The notes: generated from the letters alone by a model not told the origin. A DNA stretch of 64,000 bases from Siderastrea siderea (GCA_964030785.1 OZ034968.1:51484730-51548729); one strand, 5' to 3'; positions 23,687 through 34,089 are shown, counted from the first letter of the stretch. Numbers and translations: made by a program.

Positions 23687-25937
23687 TTGTTTGATTGCGT
23701 CAATTACTCTTATGAGTTCGGAAAACTTTCAAATTCACAAAAACAGGCTATAATCACTTTAATTGAGAAAAAAGGAGAGGACAAAAGACTAATTAAAAAT
23801 TGGCGGCCTATATCGCTAATCAATGTCGATGCGAAAATTATTTCCAAAGTTTTAGCAAAGCGTTTGGAAAAGGTCTTGCCAAATTTAATACATCCTAATC
23901 AGAACGCATTCGTTAAAGGTAGGTCCATATTTGATGCAATTAGAACGATTGACGATATCGTAGATTACACCAAACGAAATAGCTGGTCGGGGATTGTAAT
24001 CGCCATCGATTTTGAAAAAGCCTTTGATACATTAGATTTCCAATTTCTAATCAGAACTTTACACAAATTTAACTTCGGCCCATCTTTTATTCAGTGGATG
24101 TGCGTTCTATACAAAAATGCATCCAGCTGTGTGATGAACAATGGCTTTACGACTGGTCCTTTTCCGTTAGGCAAGGGAGTCAGACAGGGGGATTCACTCT
24201 CTCCTTACCTCTTCATATTAGCGCTAGAGACTTTAGCTATAAAAATAAGACAGGACAGTAGTGTAAAGGGACTTAAAATTGGAGAAGAAATGATAAAACT
24301 ATCTCTATTTGCAGATGATATGACCTATATCATAAAAGACAAAATATCTTATACAAATTTGTTTCGTATTCTCGAATCTTTTGACTGAGTGTTCTGGCTT
24401 AAAGTTTAATGATGAAAAAACAGAAATCGTACCTCTAGGAGATAATATTCTGCAAGAAAAAGACTTCCCAAAACACAGTATTTGTGAAGTCATAAAAATT
24501 TGGGGGATATATTTTGGTTATGATGAACGACAAAGAAATAACCTTAACTTCAGTCAAACTTTAAAGAGTATAAAGAAATCAATCAACGTATGGAAATGGA
24601 GAGGCCTCTCGCTGTTAGGAAGAATACAGATAGTCAAAACCTTTGCTATCCCAAAGCTTATGTTCAGAGCATCTGCTATACCTATTTCAAAAGAACTAAT
24701 TAAAGAGGCAAACTCAATTTTTTACAATTTTATTTGGAATGGGAAAGATAAAGTGAAGCGTCTTGCACTTATATCTGATATAGAAATGGGAGGACTCAAA
24801 ATGTTAGACATTCAATCTATGAATAGCGCAAAACGAGTAACATGTATAAAGAAATTATTGGACGATTACTCAAGCCCTTGGAAAACAATCCTAGACAAAC
24901 TTCTGTTACCGGTTGGAGGACGTTTTGTATTACACTGCAATTTTCAAACTTGTAAATTGAAAATCAATCTACCAGCATATTACAAAGAATGTTTCGACGC
25001 GTCGTCAGAGATAAATGAGTTAACTCCAGGTTGTTATAAAGAAATCATTAACGAAATTATCTGGAATAACAAATTTCTTTGTTATGATAAAAAATCGATG
25101 TGCAGAAGGGACATAGTAAATTTAGGCCTCGTGAAGATAGGAGATTTAATTTCTGCAAACAACCCCTTCTCTCACGATATTTCTTCACTTATCAACCCCG
25201 AACAAAGATTTTTCCTTATGAGTATTATCAACTCGATTCCTACAGAATGGCGTTCACTTATTAAAGCTTCTACTGACGTAACAGTGGTCGACCCCATTCC
25301 AAGTATTCCAACTATTAAAATGGCAAGCGGTGATGTGGTACCAATCCTTGACATCTCTCCTAAACAGATCTATCAAATCCTTCTGCAGCCAAAACAAATT
25401 GCACCCACTGCTAAACAGAAATTAACAAACAAGTACTCAAATAAAGAGATTGATTGGGAAAAGGCTCATACATTGGCCTTTCAGTGCACTTTTGACACTA
25501 AGATCAGGGAATTTCAATATAAGATTCTAAATTGTATAATCTTTACAAACGAGAAACTTAATTTAATTGGTCTAGTTGAATCACCAAACTGCACTTTCTG
25601 TCAAGAGGCAACGGAATCCGTCGAGCCTTTACTTTTCTCCTGTAGGATAACCTCTAATTTTTAGAAACACGCCTTGTCCTGGCTAAGAGATAATGATGTT
25701 CATGTTGGGATAATTAACGAGCCGGATATCATTTTTGGAAAATTTGATATTGTAAAAGACTACATTTTAATTAATCATATCCTGTTATTAGGTAAATATT
25801 ATATCTACCATAGGAAATGTCAAAATAGCTTACCTACACTTAGAGGCTTTATTGCAAGACGTGTCTTCAATATCGAGCTCCATATTGCCAGGGAAAAAAT
25901 AAACTTCTTTTTCATTTACAAAAGTGGGAGAAGCTAA
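23687..25937 (+). pseudogene. LINE reverse transcriptase, frameshifted
   Basis: The reverse transcriptase opens in the truncated 5' part and shows, in order, NWRPISLINVDAKIISK, NAFVKGRSIFDAI, IAIDFEKAFDTLDF (first catalytic Asp), GVRQGDSLSPYLF, and FADD at about 24307-24318 (catalytic pair). This pattern is that of L1/Tx1-clade LINEs. A frameshift at about 24375-24390 moves the reading to the next frame, which continues with LKFNDEKTEIVPLG, the thumb and C-terminal region. An in-frame TAG at 25662-25664 falls where a Trp codon is likely (after SNF, before KHALSWL). A Cys-rich tail (CTFCQEATESVEPLLFSC) is the usual knuckle. Two lesions make this copy non-functional. Confidence 0.9.
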
Positions 25938-26174
25938 TTAATGCAACACCTGTCTGTGAAAATGCCATCTTTGTACTGAGCTGTAATTTTTCTCTGCTTT
26001 GTTTTGTTGTTGTTATTATCCTTTCCTTTTGTTTTCTTTTTAATGTCAAAATTTAATTTAGCTAAATTGCAAATTAAATTAACTACTAGTAATTAGTAAT
26101 TGTTTGTAATTATCATTAATGTTAATAACATTCCTAATACATGTTTGCAAATCAATAAAAATTATTTTAAAAAA
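23687..26174 (+). mobile_element. 5'-truncated Tx1/L1-like LINE
   Basis: A 2.49-kb insertion bounded by an exact 15-bp duplication and ending in AATAAAAATTATTTT plus a short A run. It lacks the 5'UTR, any ORF1 and the endonuclease, as expected from incomplete reverse transcription. The 3'UTR runs from about 25938. It does not interrupt any gene I can see. Confidence 0.92.
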
Positions 26175-26189
26175 AACTTGTTTAGCTAC
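26175..26189. repeat. LINE target-site duplication, right
   Basis: AACTTGTTTAGCTAC, an exact copy of 23672-23686. Confidence 0.9.
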
Positions 26190-26324
26190 ACATTGTTATA
26201 CATGATCCACTTTTTAGAGCATCGAGATCGGCTATGGTGGAGTTAAAGTAACTAAGAAGAAAATAAGTGTAACTTATGTGAGCGGAGCTCGAAGTGACGC
26301 GTCGGACCCAGTTTATGCCAGCCC

Positions 26325-26503
26325 TTTGCAAGATTCCATTTGGTCGTGGATCTGTCCCCTGATAATGAACAAAAGACGCCAAAACGTGGTGAGAACGTCA
26401 GTCACGCCACTGAACTCCATCTCTTGTGTTCCTTGTCCTAGATATAGTACTCGACTTGCACTTCTATGTTCGAACCAAGTTTTGATGTCATCTGTGCATC
26501 ATT
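26325..26503 (-). repeat. MITE split by the 26.5-30.5 kb transposon, left part
   Basis: Blocks CCATTTGGTCGTGGATCTGT, CTGATAATGAACAAAAGACG, CAAAACGTGGTGAGAACGTC and TGATGTCATCTGTGCATCAT match, in order, the MITE at 50789-50965. The remainder continues at 30467-30506 after the inserted transposon. Confidence 0.7.
26498..26503. repeat. 6-bp target-site duplication (left), ATCATT
   Basis: ATCATT here and at 30461-30466. The uninterrupted MITE relative has one similar hexamer (ATTATC) at this spot, which supports duplication on insertion. Confidence 0.65.
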
Positions 26504-26956
26504 CCCAAATCGAATCTTCGGTTTTCGAACTCAATCGAACTTAATCGAACGAAAATCGAACGATTAAATTCGATGTTGTTCGGTCATCGAACGAAATCGA
26601 ACTCACAAAAAATAAATGCGAATCGAACCAAATCGAACGTTCGATTAAGTTCGAAAAGGTTCGATTTAGTTCTGTCGCCGAACGATACCTAAGCGAGCTT
26701 ACGTCTTATCACAATATAATCTGAATCGAGCAAAATCGATCACCATATCTGCTCGATTTGATTTAGTAATTGGGGAATGAAATGCGTCATTAGTGTTTTT
26801 TTAATTTGCAATGCAGAAAGATTTTGCATAGATAACGTCACAGAAGTGAGTGTTATGTTGTTCAACGGTTGAATTTGAGTATATACAGCTATTTCGAGAA
26901 ACGTTGTCGGAAAAAAGCAAAAAACTGCACAAGCCAATCCCGAAAGGTATTTTGGG
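26504..26956. repeat. left terminal inverted region with TTCGAT-type subrepeats
   Basis: Many copies of ATCGAAC and TTCGAT in both orientations at 26511-26660, then a unique block at 26881-26956 (ends ...AGGTATTTTGGG) that is inverted at 30010-30087. Clustered short sites are typical of transposase-binding arrays; that role is inference. Confidence 0.8.
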
Positions 26957-27003
26957 ATACGGTCAATGAATTTTAATAAGTCAATTGATACATTAAACCC
27001 GCG

Positions 27004-28607
27004 ATGCCTCGTCCGTACAGTGACGATCTTAGATGGCGAGCCATATGGATGAAGGAGTTTTTAGGTTATAGTGTAGATGATGTAGCGGCTACTTTATTCA
27101 TGTCCCCAAGAACGGTGGAGCGCTATATTTCAAAATGCCTAAATACTGGCGAAGTAAAATGGGAGAAATTAGGGCGACCTTTGAATAGTTTTTTTTTTTT
27201 TTTTTGCTATAAAACAAGACAACAACAAGCTTTATTACGGAATAGAAAAAGGAAAAAAAAGTTAAACTTTACAATATAATATATTAATACAAAAATAGGT
27301 AATGTTTACTCAGGATAACTAAAAAGCTAATCGAGCTGAGTAAAACTAAGTGGTGTTTAAGTACAGAGGTAGGTTGGCACTAAAGCTTGGTGAAAGCAAT
27401 TAATTAGTCAATTAAAAAAAGACGAAAAGAAGAAAATAAAGAAAATAAATAAGTAAAAATAAATAGTTTTGCCATGCATCCACACGTGGAGTTCGTAATT
27501 ATGGAAGCTGTTCTTGAACACCCGGACAAAACTCTTGCAGAGATTGCCTACGATGTCTACGAACAGACAGGGTCAGAAAATGTTGTTTCCAGCATATTGC
27601 GGTATTTGAAACGGAATAGTTTCACCCGCAAAAAGGTTTGTGAAATACTCGCTTTACTATAATAGGCCTTTTTATTTCGCAAATTTGCATCATTTTCCTG
27701 GTGTGTCAATTTAAGCGTGTTTTATCATTTTAAGCTGGCAAGAATTGCCCTTCAAAGATCTGAGGAAGCAAGAGTACTTTTCAGGTCCAATGTTTGTCTC
27801 CTGGATCCTGAAATGTTGGTGTTTTTGGACGAAAGCGGATTTGTAAGTATTCAATTGCTGTTTTACAACTTTTTGTACTCTTCAATTATTTTTCACAAAT
27901 CACAATTTTTTCGTCAACCTTTTACTTTTTTAGGACAAAAGACTTTCTCGCACCTATGGCTATAGTCTAGTCGGTAACAGAGCCACGGTCAAACGTCAGG
28001 CGCAGAACTGGGGACCGCGCATAACGGCCATACCCGTTATTTGTACGGAAGGAATGATAGAAGTGGGTATCTATCAGGGCAAGGTCGACGGGGCAAAATT
28101 TGAAGAGTTTGTGGATCAAAAGCTCTGCCCTAACTTGCTTCCATTTAATGGCATCAATCCACGATCAGTGGTCATAATGGGTAAGCATAAAATTTCTTGC
28201 AACACTACGATGTGGCGGTGGTTATGAAATTAAATATTTTTGTAACTCCTCAGATACTTCATTCCCTTCCATTTGAAATTTAAACCCTCTCTGATTCACG
28301 CGATTAGCATCACATTAATTTATTTCTTCCTTATTTTTCATTTGCCACAGATAATGCGGCTATCCACCACACCGACGCCGTAGTTAACAGGATTCATGCC
28401 GCGGGAGCAATGGTTGTGTTCCTTCCGCCATACAGCCCGGATTTTATGCCATGCGAAGAACTGTTTGCCCAAACAAAAAACTGGATCAGGGAAAATGACG
28501 CGGCCTGGCAATTTTGCCAGGATCCCAAATTTATGGTGGAAGAAGCATTTCTTCAGGTTACTGATGAACAGATCAGAAACTACATTCAACATGCCGAATA
28601 CCTGTGA
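27004..28607 (+). pseudogene. IS630/Tc1-like DD34E transposase, four exons, first exon interrupted
   Basis: Cut-and-paste transposase. Exons by GT-AG rules: 27004-27192 joined to 27471-27635 (one exon split by a retroposon), 27735-27842, 27934-28180 and 28351-28607. Lengths add to 321 codons with every phase consistent. Residues 1-60 form a helix-turn-helix (VDDVAATLFMSPRTVERYI), and a second HTH follows. Catalytic residues: Asp150 (VFLDESGF), Asp237, whose codon is split across intron 3, and Glu272 (PPYSPDFMPCE), giving DD34E. A basic segment between them (NRATVKRQAQNWGPRI) fits the family. The insertion at 27193-27461 ends the frame early (shortly after LGRPLNS), so this copy is probably dead although the rest is intact. 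The gene runs convergent to the second gene, 67 bp away. Confidence 0.85.
27193..27461 (-). mobile_element. retroposon inserted in transposase exon 1
   Basis: AATAGTTTT at 27184-27192 is repeated at 27462-27470. Reading minus, the insert ends AATAAAGCTTGTTGTTGTC and then 17 A (T run 27189-27205 on plus), like a polyadenylated retrotransposed 3' end. Removing the insert and one repeat restores an in-frame junction. Source family unknown; not the LINE at 23.7 kb. Confidence 0.85.
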
Positions 28608-28674
28608 TAAATAAACAAATGAATTATATTCAGTGTTAATGACGAATGTTTGATTATTATCGCATATTAAAAAA

Positions 28675-29975
28675 CTACAAAGAATTCATTTCTTTTAACA
28701 GTTTATCCTTTTGCAAAGAAAATTCGTTTTCTGTAAGGACGTCATCGTCTTTCAATGCTTTGAGATCCTTGAGCTGGTGAAGAATGCTTGAACGCATACG
28801 CACCTACAAGTAGAAAAGCGTTTGGTTAAGAAAATAATACACATTTAAAGGCCGCTAGCATCTGCTAAGAAATGCCTCTCTTGCCTTTCTTTCAGCGCCA
28901 TCCGTGGATTGTCCACTGACTTCACCTGATGTTTGACTTTTGAATGATTTTGAAGCCGCTTTCGAATTGCCAGTAAAAAATGGAACATTCGGAGGGTTAT
29001 CTTCACTCTTGTGGGTTCCGTTAACCTGTAATGGAATAAAATGATACAAATTGAACTATTCCTGTTTTCAATAGTTATTTTTACGGACACCCGCCGATCT
29101 CAATTCGAGCTCATCAGAGGAGGTAAAAACAACATAAAACCTTGACCAATAATTATATTGGAGAAGTGTAATTCGTTGTTGCAAAATTAGCTCAAAACTT
29201 GTCCAAGGCATTTCAGTCTCAAGAACGTGCAACACGTGCGTTTTATGCTAATTTTTGTAGACATTTGGAAACAACTTCTGGCTGAAAACTCGCCTTAGAA
29301 AATACGAAGCAAACAATCTTATAAAAATATAGTCTGAAGGTGGATATGAAATTTAACTAAAGAAGGTGAAAATTACTCTCGGCAACTCAAATTTTCCTTA
29401 CCACCATCCGCGCCCAGCAGCGCAATTTGAACTCGGGAAGAGTATGCTTCTCTCTAAGCCGTGAAAGACAAGAGTCGTAGCTGTTTTCTTCCTCTCCGTC
29501 CCCGCTATCATCTCGAGCACTACTGGGATTACCTAAGTCAGAATAGTGATAATCATAATCATTATCACTGAGAACAAGGGAAAAAATCTCACTTAACTTT
29601 TGGTGCAACAAAACGTGCAAAACATGGCTTATTGTGTTTCTTACCTTTTCTCTTTTTGCCCGAAGAACCCCTTGGAACGTCTTTATGTGGATCCACCCAC
29701 AATGTTATCATCCCGTTTTTTACCAAAGAAAACGCTTCGGCGAGCTGGATTTCGGACGATATAGAGAATTTCTTGTTTCCGTCCGCGTAGTAGCCGATTT
29801 GGAAGGTCGTGTCGGTTGCTGGAAATATTTCCTCTTTACAATTCTGCAGAAAGTATTGCTTCAATTGCATGACTGTTGCAAAGCAAGGTACTTTCCTGAC
29901 ACTGTAGGTGTCGTACCTGTTTTTGTGGGCTTCTTTCAGCACACGCAGACAGACGTCCATGGCGTCTCCTGCCAT
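28675..29975 (-). CDS. second transposon gene: PB1-like plus SHOCT-like protein, spliced
   Basis: Predicted exons on minus: 29975-29645, 29532-29402, 29025-28843 and 28803-28675. Splice sites are GT-AG and phases agree; total 258 codons including the stop. I start at the ATG at 29975 (context AACATGG), because the upstream Met at 30014 lies in the inverted end. The N-terminus (about residues 10-90) resembles PB1/ubiquitin-like folds, with GYYADGNKKFSISSEIQLAEA recalling the acidic OPCA loop and ITLWVDP a closing strand. A basic patch (GKKRKG) and an acidic stretch (DDSGDGEEE) follow. The last exon, LKDLKALKDDDVLTENEF then QKDKLLKEM, resembles a SHOCT domain. A TAG at 28857-28855 interrupts exon 3 unless exon 3 is terminal. 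Probably a transposition partner; function unknown. Confidence 0.6.
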
Positions 29976-30009
29976 GTTTTTTAAAGATTTCACGGAAATG
30001 ATGAAACTA

Positions 30010-30460
30010 CCCAAAATACCTTTCGGGTTGGCTTGTGCAGTTTTCTGGGGTTTTTTTCCGACAACGTTTCTCGAAATAGCTGTATATATTTCGATCCCGC
30101 ATACAATTTTTATGAATGGCTTACTGCGTATTAGATTGCTCGAATATTATGTATTGTTACTTTAGGATCAAATAAAAGACAAAGATTATACGATACCGTA
30201 TCCAGTCACTTATTCCAAAACCATTTAAGGAATAAACAAGAAATTTTTACTCGCTCATTAGGTTTGAAGTTCTTTATTTTGAATTTTAGCTACAAGTTCG
30301 ATTTCCAAACTTAATCGAACTAAATCGAACGCTAAATTTAGTTGTTCGATTTCGTTCGATGACCGAACAACATCGAATCTAATCGTTCGATTTTCGTCCG
30401 ATTTCGTTCGATTGAGTTCGATGACAAATTCGTTCGGTTTTGTTCGATTTGATACCCGGG
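30010..30460. repeat. right terminal inverted region
   Basis: 30010-30087 is the inverse of 26881-26956, and 30344-30421 the inverse of 26525-26602. The outer part again holds many TTCGAT/ATCGAA units (30296-30450). The element ends at ...GATACCCGGG, followed by ATCATT. Confidence 0.8.
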
Positions 30461-30466
30461 ATCATT
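30461..30466. repeat. 6-bp target-site duplication (right), ATCATT
   Basis: Same hexamer as 26498-26503; flanking bases differ, so the repeat is exactly six. Confidence 0.65.
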
Positions 30467-30506
30467 AGACTACATACGCACAACCAAAACGAATCTATTC
30501 ATCAAG
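30467..30506 (-). repeat. MITE remainder, right of transposon
   Basis: AGACTACATACGCACAACC followed by GAATCTATT aligns with the end of the MITE at 50937-50965, continuing from the left part that stops at 26503. Confidence 0.6.
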
Positions 30507-31284
30507 CTTGCGTCATTTTGGTAAGAAAAATATCTAGAGACGGATTCTTCCTCGTGTGCAAAACGGAAATCGATTCTCAGCAACATGCACTTCGAACTGT
30601 AAAGGAATTATAGATTTTTTTTAACAGAATTTTGTCTTCCATGTGAAATTAATGTGGAGTTATTCATTCGTGGAAGATCTACTAGAGTTCACCAAGAAGC
30701 CAGATATTCACCGCAAACTCAGTTTCAATATGTAAACCCTCTTTTAGATCTGAGTCTCATCTCTACGGGACACTTTACAGAAAACTTTATTTTCCACAGG
30801 ATGAATAAACTCACCTTAACCATTAATCGCTCACAAAATATGGGGTATTTGTTGATGTCATTGCTTTCCTCTTAGACAAAATTCAGCTGATAGGCATTGA
30901 GCAATTGGGCTGGATTTATAATAAACTCTCCTCTCTTTATAAAACTGTGTCTCAAAAATACTTATTGTTTTCTGCTTATAGTAAGTTAACTTAGTTTTCG
31001 CTTTGGCTGAAACGAAATAAATCAAGTGAGCTGAGATCAGCCCAGGCCACTGAATATCAAGTTTCTCCCTACACTCCTGGATTTGCAGAAGTCTAGAATA
31101 CGGTGACAAGTCTAGAATACGGTCACCTATTTCCTGATCTGACGAAAGCATCAAAAGGAGTGAAATTAGCTAGATGTGTATTTAGAAGATAGGGATACGA
31201 CTGGCCATTGGAGCTCTATTTAATTTTAAATTTCTTACCAGTAAAACCTCCCCAAAATAAAAACTGTTCTCATTTATGCCTGGA

Positions 31285-32090
31285 ATGGCTTCGAGAAAAT
31301 GGGATCTCCAGTAACCCCACAATTGCTAACCTTTATATGGAGCATTTTGAGCGTGATGCCTTGTCAACTTTCCCTAGGTCACCAGAGATCTGATACGGTT
31401 ATGTGGACGACACTTTTACCAAGCTGCACATTTACGATGTAGATCATTTTACGGATCACCTAAACTCAAGGGATCCACACATCCACCATCGAACCAGGGA
31501 GCGACAGAAAGTTACCTTCTTCGGACACCTGTGTACACATCAAGAAAGGCGGAAGGACGACTGTCACCATTTACAGGAAACCCACCCACACTGATTTATA
31601 CCTCAATTTTGATTCTAACCATCGGTAGTGAGAACTCTCTTCTACCGGGCTAGGACAGTTATCACGGAGGACCAGGATAAAGGAACCGAAATGGAACACT
31701 TGAAATCTGTCCTCCGAAACAATAACTACAAGCCCTGGATGTTCAAGACCCTCAAAGAGCGACCCAAAAACCTAAAGGCGCGGCACAGAAAGGTGGTTCC
31801 AGCTACAGTGTCCCACTTCCCTATGTGCAAGGTGTTTCTGAACAACTCACACGGGTCTTCAGAAAACAAGGAGTCGGCACTTACCATAAGCCTTTTAACA
31901 CCATAACACAACAACTGGTACACCCGAAAGACCCCACAGCCATCGATATACACTGCCAGGCTCCAACAATGAATCGCGACAACGGATACGAGCTCCCGGT
32001 GATCTACCGGGATGTTTTGTCACATGGTTTTCCTCATCCTAAATCACGTGACAAAACGTCAATCTCCATCACTTGATAGAGATTCCGCGA
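31285..32090 (+). pseudogene. Penelope-like retroelement, decayed
   Basis: Remnant of a Penelope-like reverse transcriptase. Pieces in different frames: MGSPVTP and then PTIANLYMEHFE, GYVDDTFTKLHIYDVDHFTDHLNS at 31396-31470 (YVDD catalytic box), HLKSVLRNNNYKPWMF at about 31700, and GVSEQLTRVFRKQGVGTYH at about 31830. At least four frame breaks and a stop before YVDD. Near 31960 the text passes from VHPKDPTAIDIHC straight to APTMNRDNGYELP, so the GIY-YIG endonuclease region expected between them is deleted. The end, about 32065-32100 (GATTCCGCGACGGAGTCGAA), looks like the element's 3' region. Cannot be active. Confidence 0.75.
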
Positions 32091-32191
32091 CGGAGTCGAA
32101 AGCTTGCAGCTTACATAAATTTTGGATCATTTGAAAGAAACCTGATTTGTATTGATTCATATCCATAATGTTACTAATATGAACCTATTGG

Positions 32192-32225
<34 letters not shown>

Positions 32226-32551
32226 TCGAGGTCATGGCGTACGGGCCGAGCGCTTTTCTTTCAATCTTTTGTCTTTCATTTTTTTTTCCTTGGGAAGGGC
32301 AGCGTTTGTTTAGTTTCGCGCGCATTTTCAAATAGCCAATAATATCACGCCATTCATTCAGGATGTCAGTAAAGTGTATTTCAACAGTTTAAGCTGCAAA
32401 GTACAGAATATTTCAATATTTTCGACAAACTTTTCAAGCAAAAGCTCAATTTTGCTAAATGTAATAACGTCATTCAAATCTTTATACAATATATGAAAGG
32501 AAATTTTACAACAATGTAATGATGTACCGAGAACGTCGATTATAAAGAAAC

Positions 32552-33960
32552 TCAGCAGTCCTCTTCGTCTGAAGATTCGATAACATGACGGCGACGCTTC
32601 TTCGGAGCTGAAATTTGTGCAGCGTGTTCCGAGCCAGAGGCTTCAGGAAGGACAAGATTCTGGATGTTAATCACACCGATGCTTGCTCCTGAAAATATGC
32701 CATTTGTTTGGATGGACTCTTGAACGGTACTACTTGACTGATTTTGCGTTTTTTCCTCCGCTGTTTCTGCCTTTGGTTTGGGCCTGGAGTTTTCTTTCCC
32801 GCTGAGTATTTTAGACATCTGGCGCTGCTGTTGATGGGATGCTACGGCATAACTATTGAGACTTTTAAGGCTCTTGTGGCCACTCAGTTGCGCCACATTG
32901 TTGTGCGAAACACCGGAATCAAGAAGCGTTTTAATGCAAGTTTTTCTCACCGAGTGGTTGGTGAATTTCCCGCTCGTAGACAATGGCAGGTTTTTCGTGG
33001 CGCTTGAAAGGAATTGGCCGATTTTGTTTTTTCCCATCGGTCTTTTTGAAAACCAATCCTACCTTCTGGTTTTTGTTGGTGATGAACAGCCAGGAAAAAA
33101 GGACTTTCCGGTGATTTGGCCTCTTCTGGTCGCCTGTAAACAAACTCTTTATAGCAAGCTACTGGACATTTTCGGTCGCCTGTTTCGTACGCTTTACGAC
33201 GGAAAGATCGTCAATGCTCATTTTCATCTCCGTGGCGGGTCTTACTCTCCCTTTCGGTTGACCATTCCAAGTACTCTTCGCCACTCGCTTCATCTTTTCT
33301 CAAGACGATATCGCCAAATTTCATCTGCCTTGCTTCGTGTCTGGCTCGGTGGCCGAAGTGGAGAGTGAGCAAGAACCATATCGTACGTGAAAGGACATCA
33401 GGATCATGGATGCCGAACTGATTCTCATCAAAGATGCGCTCAATATCTTCGTTTGCCAGGGCTACTGTGGCATTTGGTTTGTTCCCTTTGCCCTGCTTCC
33501 TGAGTTCTCGACGCTTGGCTTTAAGGAGTTCTCTTGAGACTTTGAATTCTTCGACTTTGAGGATGTTTATCTCTGCACTGTTATCATCCAAGTAGCGCTG
33601 GATACTGCGCGAGAAAGCGGACATTGTATCAGGTTCGTATTCTGTGTTGTCCTTCTTCTTCGCTGTAATGTAGAAATTGCATAACAGACTGTCCAGCTCA
33701 GCCGGAGGAGTTTCCGTTATCTTTCGTTTCTCGCAACATTCATTTAGAAATCTCTGAAATACATTCATGTCATACATTGTTTTTTTCACAGTGTTTGCTT
33801 GTTGTTGGCTTCTAATAAAATTGTGAACTTCTACATCTGTGAGGAGTTTTGACTTTTTCTCTTCGCTTTCGCAGTAAGTTGGCTTTTGAAGAAGTTCCAT
33901 ATCGGACAGATCATCAGGGTAGTAAAATTCGTTGTCGTAATGTTCACTTACATCGCTCAT
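32552..33960 (-). pseudogene. Crypton-type tyrosine recombinase (DUF3504-like)
   Basis: Tyrosine recombinase of the family from which ZMYM, QRICH1 and KIAA1958 C-termini derive. I take the Met at 33960 (MSDVSEHYDNEF) as start. An N-terminal SAM-like DNA-binding part (LLTDVEVHNFIRSQQQANT, FQRFLNECCEKRKI) is followed by the catalytic half: the first Arg in GHRARHEARQMKFGDI, HSVRKT (HxxR), and GHKSLKSLNSY (His and the nucleophile Tyr). The C-terminus is Ser/Glu-rich and ends PKKRRRHVIESSDEED, with a basic nuclear-import-like run. Two lesions: an in-frame TGA at 33213-33211 and a frameshift at about 33057-33067. The open frame from there to the end is intact. No terminal repeats were identified, as expected for Cryptons. 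Recent inactivation or sequence error. Confidence 0.82.
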
Positions 33961-34016
33961 TTTGAAAGAAAAGTTAGGAATTATACTACAACAAAATTGT
34001 TTCAGCTCAACTATCG

Positions 34017-34089
34017 GAGGGCCGTACGCAATGCTCGCAGGGCCGGACGGCTTTTTCCGGCCCCGCTTACACCATTGCGTACGGCCCTC
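34017..34089. repeat. hairpin upstream of the Crypton ORF
   Basis: 17-bp perfect arms at 34017-34033 and 34073-34089 (GAGGGCCGTACGCAATG), with further inner pairing GGGCCGGA / TCCGGCCC. It lies 57 bp upstream of the recombinase Met. Related GTACGG/GGGCCGG words occur at 32200-32265. Confidence 0.7.

Larger units (their letters stand above)
26504..30460. mobile_element. two-gene DNA transposon, IS630/Tc1-like transposase, long TTCGAT-repeat ends
   Basis: A 3,957-bp element with long inverted ends, a spliced DD34E transposase on plus and a convergent spliced second gene on minus. Outer inverted blocks 26525-26602 and 30344-30421 (78 bp each) match almost perfectly. Inner blocks 26881-26956 and 30010-30087 match over about 76 bp. 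The sequence between them has diverged. Ends read CCCAAATCGAA on the left and, inverted, CCCGGGTATCAAATCGAA on the right. A 6-bp repeat flanks it. Tc1/mariner and IS630 elements normally duplicate TA, so the family assignment is open. The first transposase exon is broken by a retroposon. Confidence 0.8.

Noticed and set aside
29634..29984. 116-codon plus frame
   Set aside because: Antisense shadow of exon 1 of the second transposon gene.
26504..30460. Simple Tc1/mariner call with TA target site
   Set aside because: No TA abuts both ends, while an exact ATCATT does and an empty-site relative supports it.
32856..33368. 170-codon plus frame
   Set aside because: Antisense of the Crypton recombinase, whose minus strand carries the family motifs.
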